A DNA stretch of 64,000 bases from assembly GCF_018614875.1 (NCBI RefSeq), contig NZ_JAGGNW010000012.1, positions 279,842 to 343,841 on the forward strand, written 5' to 3'. How positions within the stretch are numbered: position 1 is the first letter of the stretch; each line of letters starts with the position of its first letter. The DNA is from Variovorax paradoxus (GTDB lineage: Bacteria > Pseudomonadota > Gammaproteobacteria > Burkholderiales > Burkholderiaceae_C). Shown piece by piece: positions 46,341 through 54,005 of this stretch. Position numbers and translations under genes: made by a program. Below the pieces are notes generated by a model. It was not told the origin of the DNA. It was given only the letters and a program-made list of their open reading frames with translations, and did no database searches.

Positions 46341-48679
46341 ACATCCCGACAGACGTCCGGACCAGCGCGCGCAAGTTCGTCGCGCCCACGAGCCGGGAAG
46401 CCCTGCGCAAGGCGCGCGAAGCGCTCGGCGACGAAGCCATCGTGCTGACCAATCGCGTGACCGCCGACGGCGTGGAGATCGTCGCCATGGTGCAGGAGGA
46501 GGTGGAAGAAGTGCGCGCGAGCGCCAGTGCCTCATTGGCGGTATTGGCGGTATCGGCGGCATTGCCGGCAACCGCGCCAGTTCCCGCGCCCGCCGCCGCT
46601 CCTGCCCCGCTGGCGCCGGAAAGCGTGCTTGGCGAGCTTCATTCGATGCGCTGCATGATCGAGGAGCAGCTGGCCGGTGTGGCCTGGAACGAGAAGCAGC
46701 GGCGCGATCCGATGCGCGGGCGCCTGTTGCGCACCCTGCTGGGCGCCGGCTTCAGCGCCCGCCTCTCCAAGGCCATGCTGGAGCACCTGCCCACGGGCCA
46801 GAGCTATGCCCAGGGCATGGCCTTCGTGCGCTCGGAACTGATCCGCACGCTGCCGGTGCATGAGGACGAGGACGCATTGCTCGCGCAGGGCGGCGTCTAT
46901 GCGCTGATGGGGCCCACCGGCGTCGGCAAGACCACCACCACCGCCAAGCTCGCGGCGCGCTGCGTGATGCGCTTCGGCGCCGACAAGCTGGCGCTTGTCA
47001 CCACCGACAGCTACCGCATCGGCGCGTACGAGCAGCTGCGCATCTACGGCCAGATCCTCAACGTGCCGGTCTACGCCGTGAAGGATGCGGCCGACCTGCA
47101 CCTGGTGCTGCAGGACCTGCGCGACAAGCACATGGTGCTGATCGACACGGTGGGCATGAGCCAGCGCGACCGCGCCGTATCCGACCAGATCGCCATGCTC
47201 TGCAGCAGCCAGCGCCCCGTGAAGCGGCTGCTGCTGCTCAACGCCACGAGCCATGGCGACACGCTCAACGAGGTGGTGCATGCCTACCGGCATGGCAGCG
47301 GCAGCGATCTCGCGGGCTGCATCTTCACCAAGGTCGACGAGGCCACGCATCCCGGCGCGCTGATCGACACCGTGATCCGCCACCGCCTGCCGGTGCACTA
47401 TGTCTCGAGCGGACAGAAGGTGCCCGAGAACCTGATGCGCGCCGACCGCGCCCAGCTGGTGGACAGCGCGTTCCAGGCCAACAGTCGCAGCGCGCTGTTC
47501 GTTCCGGGCGAAGGCGATCTGCAGGACGGATCGGCGAGCGCCGAGGCTTCCGCAGCCCATGCGGAGGCCGAACGCCAGCGGCTGCAGTACCGCCAGCTGA
47601 TCCGCGCCATGGCGCACGACGCGCAGGAGGTGGCTGCCGCGGCATCGGCACTCGCGGCCGCGCCGCTCGGCTTCGAACAGGCGCGCGCGCTCTGGCGCCA
47701 TGCCCCCGACGAAGACGTCGGCCACAAGGCGGTGCTGCAGGCGCTCATGGCGCATGCAGCGAGCGAGGTCGCCGCCAGCTGCGACACCCATGTGCTGGCG
47801 TTCAGCGGCCAGGTCGGGCTCAAGTCCGACGAAGGCGGCGACGCCTACCAATGCCAGGGCACCCTGCTCTTGTCCGACCGCAGCGGACAGCCGCTCGCGG
47901 CGCCCAACCAGTGGCTTTCCACCGCCGCGACCCGCAACGCCACCGACCCCACGCGCAGGCCGGGCGTGCGGCAGGTGCAGTGGCTGCGCCAGCAGGACTT
48001 CGGCAGCAAGACCATGGTGCACATGCTGCCCCGGCTGCCCCCGGCCGACCTCATGCTGCAGTGGCAGGTGCAGCGCCAGCAATGGATGGCGCGCGCGCCG
48101 GGCTCCACGGCGGTGACCGATCCGCGCACCGGCGAGTACGCCACGCTCACCGGCCTGGACTTCGGTTTCGGCGACGCGCGCGCCGTGGTCTTCAAGGGCC
48201 GGGCCGCGCTGCAGTCGGTGGCCGAGGCCCTGGTGACGCTGCGCACCGATGGCGGCCTGCCCGGCCTGCGCTGCATCGTGACGCGCGTGACCGATGCGCG
48301 CAGCCACAAGATCCTGGCGCAGGGCTACGCGCTCACGAACATCGGCCGGGACATTGCGGCGCCGCAGCTCGCGCAGTGGCAAGGCTGGGCCGCCGAGGCC
48401 GAGCCCTGCCTGCGCCTGCTGCGCCAGGGCCTCTCGGTGCTGGGCGGACTCGGCGAGGCGGGCGACCCGCACATGATGAAGCGCCTGCTCATCGCGGGCC
48501 AGGTGACGACCACCGTCTGGCGCCTGCTGCAGGCCAACGGCGACTGGGCCGGCCGCACGCGCGCATTGCTGTCGCAGCTGACCGGGCGCCCCGCGCGGCC
48601 CGGCCGGCCGGTTTCGGGCAACGTACTCTATGCGGGCGTGGGCAAGCTGTTCTTCCTGCTGGAGGCGCTGGACACGTGA
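46337..48679 (+). CDS. flhF: flagellar SRP-like GTPase FlhF with long C-terminal extension
   Basis: FlhF sets flagellar number and pole placement. The G-domain motifs are GPTGVGKTTTTAKLA (about residue 191), TTDSYRIGAYEQLRIYG, DTVGMSQRD and TKVDEATHPG (about 330), after a B-domain with KARREALG-like DEAIVLTNRV at the N-terminus. The conserved part ends near residue 395, yet the protein is 780 residues long. The extra ~385 residues have no motif I know, and they include a hydrophilic beta-rich part (SGQVGLKSDEGGDAYQC onwards). The start is TTG at 46337, six bases after GGAGG, overlapping the flhA stop. Confidence 0.93.
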   Translation: MNIPTDVRTSARKFVAPTSREALRKAREALGDEAIVLTNRVTADGVEIVAMVQEEVEEVRASASASLAVLAVSAALPATAPVPAPAAAPAPLAPESVLGELHSMRCMIEEQLAGVAWNEKQRRDPMRGRLLRTLLGAGFSARLSKAMLEHLPTGQSYAQGMAFVRSELIRTLPVHEDEDALLAQGGVYALMGPTGVGKTTTTAKLAARCVMRFGADKLALVTTDSYRIGAYEQLRIYGQILNVPVYAVKDAADLHLVLQDLRDKHMVLIDTVGMSQRDRAVSDQIAMLCSSQRPVKRLLLLNATSHGDTLNEVVHAYRHGSGSDLAGCIFTKVDEATHPGALIDTVIRHRLPVHYVSSGQKVPENLMRADRAQLVDSAFQANSRSALFVPGEGDLQDGSASAEASAAHAEAERQRLQYRQLIRAMAHDAQEVAAAASALAAAPLGFEQARALWRHAPDEDVGHKAVLQALMAHAASEVAASCDTHVLAFSGQVGLKSDEGGDAYQCQGTLLLSDRSGQPLAAPNQWLSTAATRNATDPTRRPGVRQVQWLRQQDFGSKTMVHMLPRLPPADLMLQWQVQRQQWMARAPGSTAVTDPRTGEYATLTGLDFGFGDARAVVFKGRAALQSVAEALVTLRTDGGLPGLRCIVTRVTDARSHKILAQGYALTNIGRDIAAPQLAQWQGWAAEAEPCLRLLRQGLSVLGGLGEAGDPHMMKRLLIAGQVTTTVWRLLQANGDWAGRTRALLSQLTGRPARPGRPVSGNVLYAGVGKLFFLLEALDT

Positions 48680-49569
48680 GCAAGCTGGTGCCTGATCAAG
48701 CCGATGGGCTGCGGCGGCTGCTCGCGCAGTCGTCGGTGCGCATCATCGCGATCGCAAGCATGGGGAACCAGCCAGGCGCCACCACGGCGGCGATGAACCT
48801 GGGTGCCGCGCTGGCCCACATGGGCAAGGACGTGCTGCTGCTCGACGAGCACAGGCCAGGCCCGAACTCGGCCTGCGTGGCGTGGGCCGCCGACCCGCTC
48901 GGAACGCTGGCCGACGTTGTCTCCCAGCGGCTGACGTGCGAGGGCGCCGCCGCGCGCACCGGGTGCGGCGTCCATGTACTGCCGGCGCCGCGGGGCGGGC
49001 AGCCCGACCACACCGATCCGCGCCTGCTGTGGGATGGCGACGTCATCCTGATCGACGCGGCGCTCGACAGCATCGGCAACCTGTCGCCGCTGACGCGGCT
49101 GGCGGACGAACTGGTGGTGGTGCTCCAGCCCCACCCGGCCTCCATCACCGCCACCTATTCGGGCATCAAGCGGCTGCACTACGCGCACGCGATCCGGCAG
49201 CTTCGCCTGCTGGTCAATGGCGTGGCCGATCCCGAGGCGGCACGGCAGAGCATGGTCAACCTGGTCGACACCGGCAGCCGCTACCTGGCGGTCTCGATGC
49301 AGCCTGCCGGCTGGGTCCGGGCCGACCCGCACCTGCCCGACGCCAGGCGCCTTGGCCAAACCGTGGTGGAGGCATTCCCGGCCAGCCCGGCGGCGGTGGA
49401 CTTTCGCGTCATCGCCGCCGCCATCGCGCAATGGCCATGGCGCCCGGCCGTCCGGCCGCAGGACGCCAAGGCCGCGCTCTGGCGGACCGAGGCATTGGCG
49501 CCGGCGCAAGGGCAAGAGGAAGAAAAAGAAGAAAAGGAAGGCCGTGTACACCGCACAGGGAACCATTGA
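48676..49569 (+). CDS. flhG: FlhG/MinD-like protein with degenerate P-loop
   Basis: By position (flhF-flhG-fliA) and fold this is FlhG/FleN, the MinD-family partner of FlhF in controlling flagellar number. The 297-residue protein keeps the strand-helix frame (RIIAIASMGNQPGATTAAMNL, DVLLLDEHRPG and VILIDAALDSIG), but where active MinD/FlhG proteins have GKGGVGKT it reads GNQPGATT: both conserved lysines are gone. ATP hydrolysis is therefore unlikely. The tail is a Glu/Lys-rich run. It begins with GTG overlapping flhF, and its last 26 bases overlap fliA. Confidence 0.85.
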   Translation: MSKLVPDQADGLRRLLAQSSVRIIAIASMGNQPGATTAAMNLGAALAHMGKDVLLLDEHRPGPNSACVAWAADPLGTLADVVSQRLTCEGAAARTGCGVHVLPAPRGGQPDHTDPRLLWDGDVILIDAALDSIGNLSPLTRLADELVVVLQPHPASITATYSGIKRLHYAHAIRQLRLLVNGVADPEAARQSMVNLVDTGSRYLAVSMQPAGWVRADPHLPDARRLGQTVVEAFPASPAAVDFRVIAAAIAQWPWRPAVRPQDAKAALWRTEALAPAQGQEEEKEEKEGRVHRTGNH

Positions 49570-50275
49570 GAAGTCCCACCTGCTCAAGCAGCACCAGCCC
49601 ATGGTGCGCCGCATGGCGCTCCAGATGCTGGCCAGGCTGCCCGCCAGCGTGGAACTCGACGACCTGATCCAGGCCGGCATGATCGGCCTGCTGGATGCGT
49701 CCACTCGCTACCAGGACAACCGCGGCGCGCAGTTCGAGACCTTCGCCAGCCAGCGCATCCGCGGTGCCATGCTCGACGAGCTGCGCGCCAGCGACTGGGG
49801 CTCGCGCGGCCTGCGCCAGTCGGCGCGCAAGGTGGAACAGGCCATCCAGGCGCTGGAGCACCGGCTCGGCCGGCCTGCCACCGAAGGCGAGATCGCCCGC
49901 GAACTGAAGATGGACCTGGACGACTACCAGTCCCTGCTGCAGGAGATCCAGGGCTGCCAGCTGCTCTACGTGGAAGACTTCGCACAGGACGAATCCGACA
50001 ATTCCTGGCTCGACCGGCAGGCACACAATGGCAATGGCCGCACCGGCAGCGACGATCCACTGGCGCAACTGCTCGAAGCGGGCTTTCGCCATGAGCTCGT
50101 CGATGCCATTGCCGCGTTGCCCGAACGCGACCAGCTGCTGTTGAACCTGTACTATGAAGAAGAGTTGAACCTGCGCGAGATCGGCGCCATTCTGGAGGTG
50201 ACCCAGTCACGCGTGTGCCAGTTGCACAGCCAGGCCATCAGCCGGCTGCGCGCGAAGCTGAAGGATTCGCTCTAG
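49544..50275 (+). CDS. fliA: flagellar sigma factor FliA (sigma-28)
   Basis: The 243-residue sigma-70-family factor transcribes late flagellar and chemotaxis genes. Region 2 reads LDDLIQAGMIGLLDASTRYQ and FETFASQRIRGAMLDELR, region 3 carries RPATEGEIARELKMDLDDYQ, and region 4 LPERDQLLLNLYYEEELNLREIGAILEVTQSRVCQL. The start is a GTG at 49544 with AAGGAAG right in front, which makes it overlap flhG by 26 bases. It ends the flhBAFG-fliA operon; the accessory island begins just after it. Confidence 0.96.
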   Translation: MYTAQGTIEKSHLLKQHQPMVRRMALQMLARLPASVELDDLIQAGMIGLLDASTRYQDNRGAQFETFASQRIRGAMLDELRASDWGSRGLRQSARKVEQAIQALEHRLGRPATEGEIARELKMDLDDYQSLLQEIQGCQLLYVEDFAQDESDNSWLDRQAHNGNGRTGSDDPLAQLLEAGFRHELVDAIAALPERDQLLLNLYYEEELNLREIGAILEVTQSRVCQLHSQAISRLRAKLKDSL

Positions 50276-50318
50276 AAATCAATCGCGCTGGGGCGAAGGC
50301 TCCATGGAGGTGCCGACC

Positions 50319-50723
50319 ATGCAAACAGTGATTCCAGAAGTGACCACGGAATTCTTGCAGGCATTTGCCGACGCGTGGAATCGCCACGACGTCGATGCGC
50401 TCATGTCCTTCATGGCGGAGGACTGCATCTTCGAATCCTCCGCTGGCGCCGAAGCCTGCGGAACCCGATACGTCGGCAGTGAAGCCGTGCGGGCTGCCTT
50501 TGCGGAAGTCTGGACGGTTTTTTCCGATGCCCACTGGGGGAATGCGCGCCATTTTGTCCATGGAGACCGGGGCGTATCGGAATGGACGTTCACCGGCACA
50601 CGGGCAGACGGAACTCGCGTTGAAGTTGAAGGCTGTGATCTGTTTACTTTTAGCGGCGGCAAGATTGTTCTGAAGAACTCTTATCGCAAGAATCGCCTGG
50701 CTGCGGTGCAGGCAACGCGATGA
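50319..50723 (+). CDS. SnoaL-like (NTF2-fold) protein
   Basis: The 134-residue protein (start 50319, seven bases after GGAGGTG; 50304 would add five residues) has the SnoaL/NTF2-like pattern: FLQAFADAWNRHDVDALMSFMAEDCIFESS, TRYVGSEAVRAAF, WTFTGTRADGTRVEVEGCDLFTFSGGKI. Members are small isomerases or hydrolases with many substrates, and no specificity can be given. It lies directly after fliA and is the first gene of the accessory island; codon use shows more A/T than the flagellar genes. Confidence 0.8.
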   Translation: MQTVIPEVTTEFLQAFADAWNRHDVDALMSFMAEDCIFESSAGAEACGTRYVGSEAVRAAFAEVWTVFSDAHWGNARHFVHGDRGVSEWTFTGTRADGTRVEVEGCDLFTFSGGKIVLKNSYRKNRLAAVQATR

Positions 50724-50823
50724 GGCTGGATGTCGCTGCTTATTTTTAGCAGCAACAAACAACGGCAGGTGCATTTCGAAGAACGCGTACACGCGTCGCG
50801 CTAACCGACTGCCGTATGAGATC

Positions 50824-51082
50824 GTGAACCTGAGTCTGATAGAGGGAATTCCCGGCACCGGAAAGAGCACACTTGCAGAGCAGCTCTGCAGAGTTCCTTC
50901 GCGCGAATGGCCTCCGCTGCGATTGGTATCTAGAGGAGGACGTCAATCATCCGGTCCATCCGTCGATGCCGGAACGCATGCCCGTGCCGACGATTCCTTT
51001 GGGCCCGCTCGGCCAGGAGCACCACCTTCCAGCGAGCGTCGCGTTTCTGCGTGGCATCGGTCAGATGCCGATGCAGCGTTGA
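50824..51082 (+). pseudogene. frameshifted, truncated P-loop kinase remnant
   Basis: From the GTG at 50824 the frame encodes NLSLIEGIPGTGKSTLAEQLC, a complete Walker A with kinase-like context. Good coding sequence then continues one frame over (EFLRANGLRCDWYLEEDVNHPVHP, from 50891 to a stop at 51080-51082). A single extra base near 50890 explains the switch. The two parts together amount to about 86 residues, far shorter than the intact P-loop kinase at 51549 (243 residues), so the 3' two thirds are missing too. The start frame stays open through to 51486 and falsely joins it to the phosphatase-fold gene. Confidence 0.72.
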
Positions 51083-51150
51083 CCGACTGGCGTCAGGTAC
51101 AGTTCTCGGCCGCAGCCGGTAGCTCGCCGACCTACGGAACACGTTCTCAG

Positions 51151-51486
51151 ATGCTCCACGCGCTGTTCATTTGCAGTCGAAATCGCCTTCGCAGCCCAAC
51201 GGCTGCGCAGGTGTTCTCGACGATGGATGACGTCGAGACGGATTCCGCCGGGCTTGCTGCAGATGCCGAATGCCCGATCAGCCTCGAGCAGCTGGTGTGG
51301 GCTGACGTTATTTTCGTCATGGAGAAGGTCCACCGTGGCAAACTGTCGCACAGGTTTGGGCGGCATCTGAACGGCAAGAAGGTGATCTGCCTCGACATCC
51401 CAGACAACTATGATTTCATGCAACCTGAGCTCGTCGCCTTGCTGGAAAGAAAGGTGTCGCCACACCTTCGCGCTCAGGCGCGCTGA
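51151..51486 (+). CDS. low-molecular-weight phosphatase-fold protein
   Basis: The 111-residue protein starts MLHALFICSRNRLRSPTA, which holds the C-x5-R-S phosphate loop of the low-molecular-weight protein-tyrosine-phosphatase/arsenate-reductase fold (Cys8, Arg14, Ser15). LVWADVIFVMEKVHRGKL and KVICLDIPDNYDFMQPELVALL follow. The DP-D catalytic acid pair of classical phosphatases is replaced by DIPDNY, and the protein is about 40 residues shorter, so its substrate may differ. An ATG at 51151 without a strong ribosome-binding site gives this start. It follows the kinase remnant by 68 bases. Confidence 0.8.
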   Translation: MLHALFICSRNRLRSPTAAQVFSTMDDVETDSAGLAADAECPISLEQLVWADVIFVMEKVHRGKLSHRFGRHLNGKKVICLDIPDNYDFMQPELVALLERKVSPHLRAQAR

Positions 51487-51487
51487 C

Positions 51488-51502
51488 TGGCGCAATGCGC
51501 CA
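51488..51502. promoter_or_regulatory. 7-bp inverted repeat after the phosphatase-fold gene
   Basis: TGGCGCA and TGCGCCA form a perfect dyad around one A, two bases after the stop codon and 46 bases before the next gene. It may be a small operator or a weak hairpin; no T-tract follows. Confidence 0.3.
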
Positions 51503-51548
51503 ACTGTAGACACTGACGATCCCACCCTCAATCGGATACAACATCCGC

Positions 51549-52280
51549 ATGAATCCCGCTGTATTGCCAGACCCCCGGCCTTCCCAGCGCCATGGGCTCG
51601 TCATAGTCGAGGGCATCATGGGCTCCGGGAAGTCGACGACCATGAGGCTCGTCACGAAGGCGCTCGAAGATGCGAACCGGTTGGCGCTTCCTGTTCACGA
51701 GCGCTCCGACCCTCACCCTGTCCGAGCCACCGACGAGCTCCAGAATTGGTTCGAACCTTGGCTCGAATCCACAGTAGACCAGTTGGCGGCCCGAGCAATT
51801 TCAAGGTGGCGGTCGTTTGCTGACGAGGTTCAGCTTGGCGCTTCGGTGCCCGTGCTCGATGGCCAGCTCTTTCATGGCGATGTCACCAATCTCTTCCTGA
51901 TGGAGGCGAGCTTCGAGGAAATCGCCGCGTATTGCGAAACCTTGACCCAACTCATCGGGCCATTGCATCCGCTGATCGTTTACCTGCGACAGGACAACGT
52001 GGAGCGCGCCGTGCGCGTCGTCTGTGCAGAGCGCGGTGAGGCCTGGGTGAAGTATCAGGTGGATTGGAAGTTGAAGGGGCCGTACGCGGTGCGCCGGAAC
52101 CTGGTGGGGCTCGAGGGCCTCATCTCGCTGTACCAAGACTACCGACTTATGACGGACGCGTTGTTCGACCGCCTTCTCTTGGACAAGATGGTCATCGAGA
52201 ACTCCGGGCGCGACTGGGCTCGGTACAACTTGCAGGTCTTCGAACGACTCGGCCTAAGTGGCGTACCAAGCGCCCCGTAA
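51549..52280 (+). CDS. P-loop kinase-like protein
   Basis: The 243-residue protein has Walker A in LVIVEGIMGSGKSTTMRLV (about residue 22-40) and a helical body with DEVQLGASVPVLDGQLFHGDVTNLFLMEA in the middle, like the lid and acceptor region of small-molecule kinases. Similarity is to the thymidylate/nucleotide-kinase superfamily in general; the phosphate acceptor is unknown. The frameshifted remnant at 50824 is a probable paralogue, with a matching N-terminus (LIEGIPGTGKST). It stands alone, with 68 bases upstream and 220 downstream. Confidence 0.75.
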   Translation: MNPAVLPDPRPSQRHGLVIVEGIMGSGKSTTMRLVTKALEDANRLALPVHERSDPHPVRATDELQNWFEPWLESTVDQLAARAISRWRSFADEVQLGASVPVLDGQLFHGDVTNLFLMEASFEEIAAYCETLTQLIGPLHPLIVYLRQDNVERAVRVVCAERGEAWVKYQVDWKLKGPYAVRRNLVGLEGLISLYQDYRLMTDALFDRLLLDKMVIENSGRDWARYNLQVFERLGLSGVPSAP

Positions 52281-52500
52281 GTTGCTCCCCGACATAGGCA
52301 TCAATACGAGGCCTCGACTACAAGCCGCCTGATCATTGATTCGGCGCTCGTCAATGCGAACGAGGCGGCAAGTTTAATTGGCGAGCGGTTGCGCGACCAG
52401 ACCGCGGGCGAGTGAGCAGAGACGGAACCGGACCTTCGCTGATGCGGCAGAATCCAGCCAAGAACTGACCTTCGTAAGAACATCAGGGGGCAACGGATCG

Positions 52501-52749
52501 ATGAACAACGCTGCGTTTGGATTTCTGCTGGCGACCGTGGTGGTGGCGCTGCTGCTCGCCGCTCTTGTCATTGCTGGCTGCCTTGTCGCTGCGGCAATGT
52601 ATCCCCGCGGCCATCCGGCGGCAGACCGATTGCGAGCGTTCGCCGGGCGTCTGCCTTGTCTCGCCGCCCGTGGCGTCGTGTTTTTAGACCGGCTCATCTT
52701 CGTCATCGTCCTGGCGTTGTTCGCGGTTCTGACAATTGTCTTTTCCTGA
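52501..52749 (+). CDS. small membrane protein of unknown function
   Basis: The 82-residue protein has a first membrane helix (about 6-32, FGFLLATVVVALLLAALVIAG), a polar loop with MYPRGHPAADRLRAF, and a second helix near the C-terminus (VFLDRLIFVIVLALFAVLTIV). I do not recognise the family. The ATG at 52501 was preferred over an in-frame ATG at 52378, since the intervening 41 residues look non-coding. Sequence 52281-52500 before it holds no convincing gene. Confidence 0.55.
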   Translation: MNNAAFGFLLATVVVALLLAALVIAGCLVAAAMYPRGHPAADRLRAFAGRLPCLAARGVVFLDRLIFVIVLALFAVLTIVFS

Positions 52750-52796
52750 CTCGCAAGCTAGGGCTGCGGCCAGTTCGACTGTTCGCGCGAACAATT

Positions 52797-53285
52797 ATGA
52801 AAATTGAACAAGCTCAACCCTCGGACGCTCCCGCGGTTGCCGCCGTCTTGCAAGAAGCGGCTCAATGGCTTGCAGCCGGCGGCAGAGCGCTGTGGTCTGC
52901 AGCGGAGGTGGGCGACGAGCGCGTATCACGTGACACCAAAGGAGGGCTGTTCTATCTCGCCCGAGCCGATGGGGCGGTCGCTGGAGTCATGAAGTTCGAG
53001 CTTGAAGACCCGTACTTCTGGGCCGAGGTGTCGAACGGAACCTCTGCCTTTGTCCACAAGCTTGCGGTTCGGCGATCTTGGGCGAAGAAAGGGGTTTCGA
53101 CCGAGTTGCTCGCCTTCGCTCGCGCACGGGCACGAGGGCTCGGTCTGCGTCATCTGAGATTGGATTGCATGGCCGACCGAGTCGGGCTGCGCCAAGTCTA
53201 CGAACGTTTCGGGTTCGTGCTACACAGCCATATTCAGAAGGGCACGAGCACCTTCGCCCGCTACGAACTGGAGACCGATCGATAG
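52797..53285 (+). CDS. GNAT-family N-acetyltransferase
   Basis: The 162-residue protein has the GNAT pattern: IEQAQPSDAPAVAAVLQEAA at the N-terminus, FVHKLAVRRSWAKKGVSTELLAFARARA in the acetyl-CoA motif A region (Arg/Gly loop partly changed to RRSWAKKGVS), RLDCMADRVGLRQVYERFGF in motif B. The acceptor cannot be inferred. Its stop codon lies directly against the first copy of the 21-bp repeat. Confidence 0.85.
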   Translation: MKIEQAQPSDAPAVAAVLQEAAQWLAAGGRALWSAAEVGDERVSRDTKGGLFYLARADGAVAGVMKFELEDPYFWAEVSNGTSAFVHKLAVRRSWAKKGVSTELLAFARARARGLGLRHLRLDCMADRVGLRQVYERFGFVLHSHIQKGTSTFARYELETDR

Positions 53286-53306
53286 CGGCTACAGTCGGCC
53301 AGGAGC
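53286..53306 (+). repeat. 21-bp exact repeat, copy 1 (upstream of the DinB-like gene)
   Basis: The sequence containing CTACAGTCGGCCAGGAG recurs exactly at 57018-57038. This copy ends 17 bases before the ATG of the DinB-like gene. TACAGT resembles a -10 element, and AGGAG a ribosome-binding site, though AGGAG is too far from the ATG here for ideal spacing. A mobile promoter-leader or a cassette boundary are possible readings. Confidence 0.6.
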
Positions 53307-53323
53307 CACCTTTGAAGGCCCTC

Positions 53324-53845
53324 ATGACCGCTACCCGAAATGCCCGCATGCTGATGCGCTATTCCGCGCGGGCAAATTCGCGACTTTTTGAAGCAATCTC
53401 CAAGCTGCCAGATGGTGTGGTGCTCGCAACCCGGCCTGACGGCGTCGGAAGCATGCTGAGTACGCTGACTCATTCCCATGTCGTAGACCTCATCTGGCAG
53501 GCTCACCTCTTGGGAAAAGCCCATGGGTTCACCACGCGCAATACCGACGTGCTGCCAAGCCTTGACCAACTGCGCAGCGCTCAGGAAAGAATCGACGCTT
53601 GGTATGTCCGCTATGCAGACGAATGCTCCAGCGATCTGCTCGACGAGGTGGTCCATTTCGCGTTCGTTGACGGGGGACGCGGCGAAATGTCGCGCGGAGA
53701 CATCTTGCTTCACGTCGCCAATCACAAGACCTACCACCGCGGCTACGTTGCCGAGATGCTGTACCGCGTGTCGTCACCGCCGCCCACCATGGACCTGCCA
53801 GTCTTCGTGAGAGATGTGTGGTCGGCGAGAACGTCTGACGCATGA
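53324..53845 (+). CDS. DinB-like (metal-binding four-helix) protein
   Basis: The 173-residue protein shows the DinB/YfiT helical bundle with three likely metal-binding histidines: one in LTHSHVVDLIWQAHLLG (residues ~47) and two in VANHKTYHRGYVAEML (residues ~130-140). The family comprises damage-inducible genes and thiol transferases, and the reaction here is unknown. Start 53324 (MTATRNARML) was chosen as the ATG nearest to the family N-terminus ARMLMRYSARANSRLFEAI. The 21-bp repeat directly precedes it. Confidence 0.83.
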   Translation: MTATRNARMLMRYSARANSRLFEAISKLPDGVVLATRPDGVGSMLSTLTHSHVVDLIWQAHLLGKAHGFTTRNTDVLPSLDQLRSAQERIDAWYVRYADECSSDLLDEVVHFAFVDGGRGEMSRGDILLHVANHKTYHRGYVAEMLYRVSSPPPTMDLPVFVRDVWSARTSDA

Positions 53846-54005
53846 CGGCCAGAAGCCGACGTACGGCAGCTCAGTTCAATACAAGCGTTCGAGGTGCCAT
53901 TGCCCTCTACTACGCGCTCGCCAATGCTACGAAGCTGCTTCCCCGGGCCGGGCGCTTTCAGTGGACATATGTGACGATCGAAGCTGGCTCAAGCATTGGC
54001 GCCGC

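Noticed and set aside
50753..50800. Two near ACGCGT sites forming a dyad
   Set aside because: ACGCGT is itself palindromic, so a pair two bases apart is expected now and then in GC-rich DNA.
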